A stretch of DNA of 64,000 bases from Kaistella antarctica (GTDB lineage Bacteria; Bacteroidota; Bacteroidia; Flavobacteriales; Weeksellaceae), in contig NZ_FOIX01000003.1 in the NCBI RefSeq assembly GCF_900109615.1, positions 620,001 through 684,000 on the forward strand, in the 5' to 3' direction. Numbering within the stretch: position 1 is the stretch's first letter; each line of letters starts with the position of its first letter. Shown in pieces: positions 62,711 to 64,000 of the stretch. The position numbers were made by a program, and so were the translations under genes. The notes below the pieces were generated by a model. It saw nothing but the letters and a program-made list of their open reading frames with translations. It searched no databases and was not told where the DNA came from.

Positions 62711-63715
62711 CTATTTTTTAATGATTTGAATGCTTTGATCTTTTTGGTTTTTTCCGGAAAGCCGCAAAATATAGTTTCCAGTGTGCAGTGAACTTAAATT
62801 CACTTTACCATCAGTAATAGCTTTGGTCAGCACTACTCTACCTTCCATATTCAAAACTTTTACCAATTTATAATTACTGAAATCTCCTGCGAAGAAAAGC
62901 GTTTCTGCCACTGGATTCGGATACGCGGTTACTTTATTTTTTATCGAATTATTTTGAGTTGCCAAAACCGGATTTGTTTGTGCAATTGCAGCGCTGGAAG
63001 TCTGGCTAAAACTTAGCAAAGGTACAGCGATCGTAGCAGCTGTCGAGGTGAAAAGCGGATATCTATTAAGATTATCGTAGTAAGTATAAAAAGTACTCGC
63101 CAGAGTGCCGATCGAAAAAATATAAAAAGTATCTGTACTTTGAAACAAATTATAGGTCTGCACAGATTTCAACCGGATGACATTAGAAAAAAATTGCGAA
63201 CCCAGCAATAGCGTTCCTGTCGCATCAGCAGTGGTCGTAATCGTTCCTCTGAATAACCCAGATCCTGCGGTCGTGGTAAAAGTTCCTCGGGCGGTATCGT
63301 TATAAGAATTTCCAAACGCGGTCGGGAATTTTAAATAAAGTGCATTATCAGCACTAAAATTTAAAACTGCTCCAGCTACGACCGCCCCGGTAATTTCCAG
63401 TTGGGTTGGCGAAGATTTATAATAAATGAGATCGCCATTTCCATCATCAAACTTTACAGTGGTCCCAGGAAATGTCGTCAGATCACCAGCCGATGGAGCA
63501 GAAACCTGGGCTGTGATAAGTGTTCCATCTGTTAAGGAACTGTTGTTGAAAGTAACATTGGAACCAGTCGCCGAATTGTCAGGCGTTCCAAGCAGATTCT
63601 TACTGTTAACCGAAGTCCCAATTAAAAAATCGTTGTTAGCTTTGGTAATCGTTGTTTGTGCAAAGTTATTGACGGCAACTGCAGTCAATAAGATTAAATA
63701 AAATTTTTTCATCAT
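62711..63715 (-). CDS. Secreted T9SS type A protein, unknown body
   Basis: A 334-residue protein with signal peptide MMKKFYLILLTAVAVNNFAQ and a Ser/Thr/Asn-rich beta body of about 230 residues without recognised domain. The last 75 residues (VTAYPNPVAETLFFAG ... LSSLHTGNYILRLSG ... IQIIKK) are a T9SS type A sorting domain, so the protein is expected at the cell surface or outside. Start at 63715 or the next Met at 63712. Confidence 0.85.
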   Translation of the reverse strand: MMKKFYLILLTAVAVNNFAQTTITKANNDFLIGTSVNSKNLLGTPDNSATGSNVTFNNSSLTDGTLITAQVSAPSAGDLTTFPGTTVKFDDGNGDLIYYKSSPTQLEITGAVVAGAVLNFSADNALYLKFPTAFGNSYNDTARGTFTTTAGSGLFRGTITTTADATGTLLLGSQFFSNVIRLKSVQTYNLFQSTDTFYIFSIGTLASTFYTYYDNLNRYPLFTSTAATIAVPLLSFSQTSSAAIAQTNPVLATQNNSIKNKVTAYPNPVAETLFFAGDFSNYKLVKVLNMEGRVVLTKAITDGKVNLSSLHTGNYILRLSGKNQKDQSIQIIKK

Positions 63716-63729
63716 TATGGTTTTAGCAA

Positions 63730-63737
63730 CAAATCTA
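63730..63737 (-). promoter_or_regulatory. -7 element of the T9SS type A gene
   Basis: TAGATTTG on the minus strand, 14 nt before the start. A second match, TAAATTTG, lies at 63747-63754. Confidence 0.45.
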
Positions 63738-63826
63738 CAACATAATCAAATTTATCATTACTAATAGTTTAATTATTTTGATTAACTGCATCTTTACTAT
63801 GGTTTAGCAATTTATCAGAAACAAAA

Positions 63827-63850
63827 AAAGAGAAGCGCAAACTTCTCTTT
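63827..63850 (-). terminator. Intrinsic terminator after the DUF4476 gene
   Basis: AAAGAGAAG (63827-63835) pairs with CTTCTCTTT (63842-63850); on the minus strand a run of T follows. Confidence 0.8.
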
Positions 63851-63856
63851 TCTCAT

Positions 63857-64000
63857 TTAGTTTCTGGAAATAAAATCGCGTAATTCCTTGCGAGAACTAT
63901 CGAAAGAAAACAAATCATAAACCATATAAAAATTCTGACGGTCGACACATTTCGTATACAGCATTTTTGCAAGTTTTAATTTAGACTTGTCAAAATCCAG
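63857..64000 (-). CDS. C-terminal fragment of a DUF4476 protein (5' end outside window)
   Basis: The minus-strand frame is open from the window edge to a stop at 63857-63859, giving 47 residues. DFDKSKLKLAKMLYTKCVD and RQNFYMVYDLFSFDSSRKEL match the repeated helical pattern of DUF4476 (F-(D/E)-x-S-(R/K)-x2-(L)-(A)-K). The function of the family is unknown; members are usually exported with a signal peptide that would lie beyond the edge. Confidence 0.75.
   Translation of the reverse strand: MDFDKSKLKLAKMLYTKCVDRQNFYMVYDLFSFDSSRKELRDFISRN

Overview
The window comes from a low-GC flavobacterium, most likely a member of the Chryseobacterium/Kaistella group (Weeksellaceae). Three things support this: several proteins end in type IX secretion (T9SS) type A or type B sorting domains, many genes are preceded by the Bacteroidetes -7 element TAnnTTTG, and the gene set includes DUF5916, DUF6526, DUF4476, DUF3108 and four-helix-bundle families. 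No rRNA operon, phage, intact insertion sequence or CRISPR array is visible. The assignment is inference from gene content, without any database search.

Left part (1-13 kb). After the tail of a T9SS substrate comes a papain-type (C1A) protease fused to a six-repeat PLL-like beta-propeller. It is followed by a small lipoprotein-like protein with the three loop motifs of chagasin (I42) inhibitors of C1A proteases, so the two look like a protease and inhibitor pair. On the minus strand, tkt-rpiB-tal-gnd-zwf-pgl form a tight operon holding nearly the whole pentose phosphate pathway (only rpe is absent). An 829-nt gene-free stretch separates it from a secreted phospholipase D-fold protein with a T9SS tail. 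An initiator tRNA-Met gene with a good promoter closes this section.

Middle part (13-34 kb). Housekeeping and envelope genes: a YciO/Sua5-family protein, YaaA, an acyl-CoA thioesterase, a copper-type P-ATPase with three N-terminal metal-binding modules, a polyprenyl diphosphate synthase, RlmN and QueA. RlmN and QueA are separated by a four-helix-bundle gene lying inside an inverted repeat, which looks like a small inserted cassette. Then follow an S9 peptidase, a PH-domain membrane protein, a PF04020 membrane protein and an M28 peptidase. The plus-strand cluster DUF6526 - tiny lipoprotein - topoisomerase IB - cysteine-free Fpg/Nei-like glycosylase suggests a DNA-maintenance operon. It converges on exonuclease III, which is followed by a 2Fe-2S ferredoxin and its NADP reductase.

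Right part (34-64 kb). DUF3108 and DUF5916 envelope proteins, pheS, rdgB, a CPBP protease, prfC, a DUF4349 lipoprotein, a DUF2891 protein, a repeat-rich intergenic region, an acyl-CoA dehydrogenase divergent from a fatty acyl-CoA synthetase, TonB-C-like secreted proteins, a D-aminoacylase-type amidohydrolase, a 1316-residue T9SS type B adhesin-like protein, an NfeD/flotillin pair, a CvfB-like S1 RNA-binding protein divergent from a catalase-fold protein, and a T9SS type A protein. A DUF4476 gene is cut by the right edge. Most transcription units end in clear intrinsic terminators.
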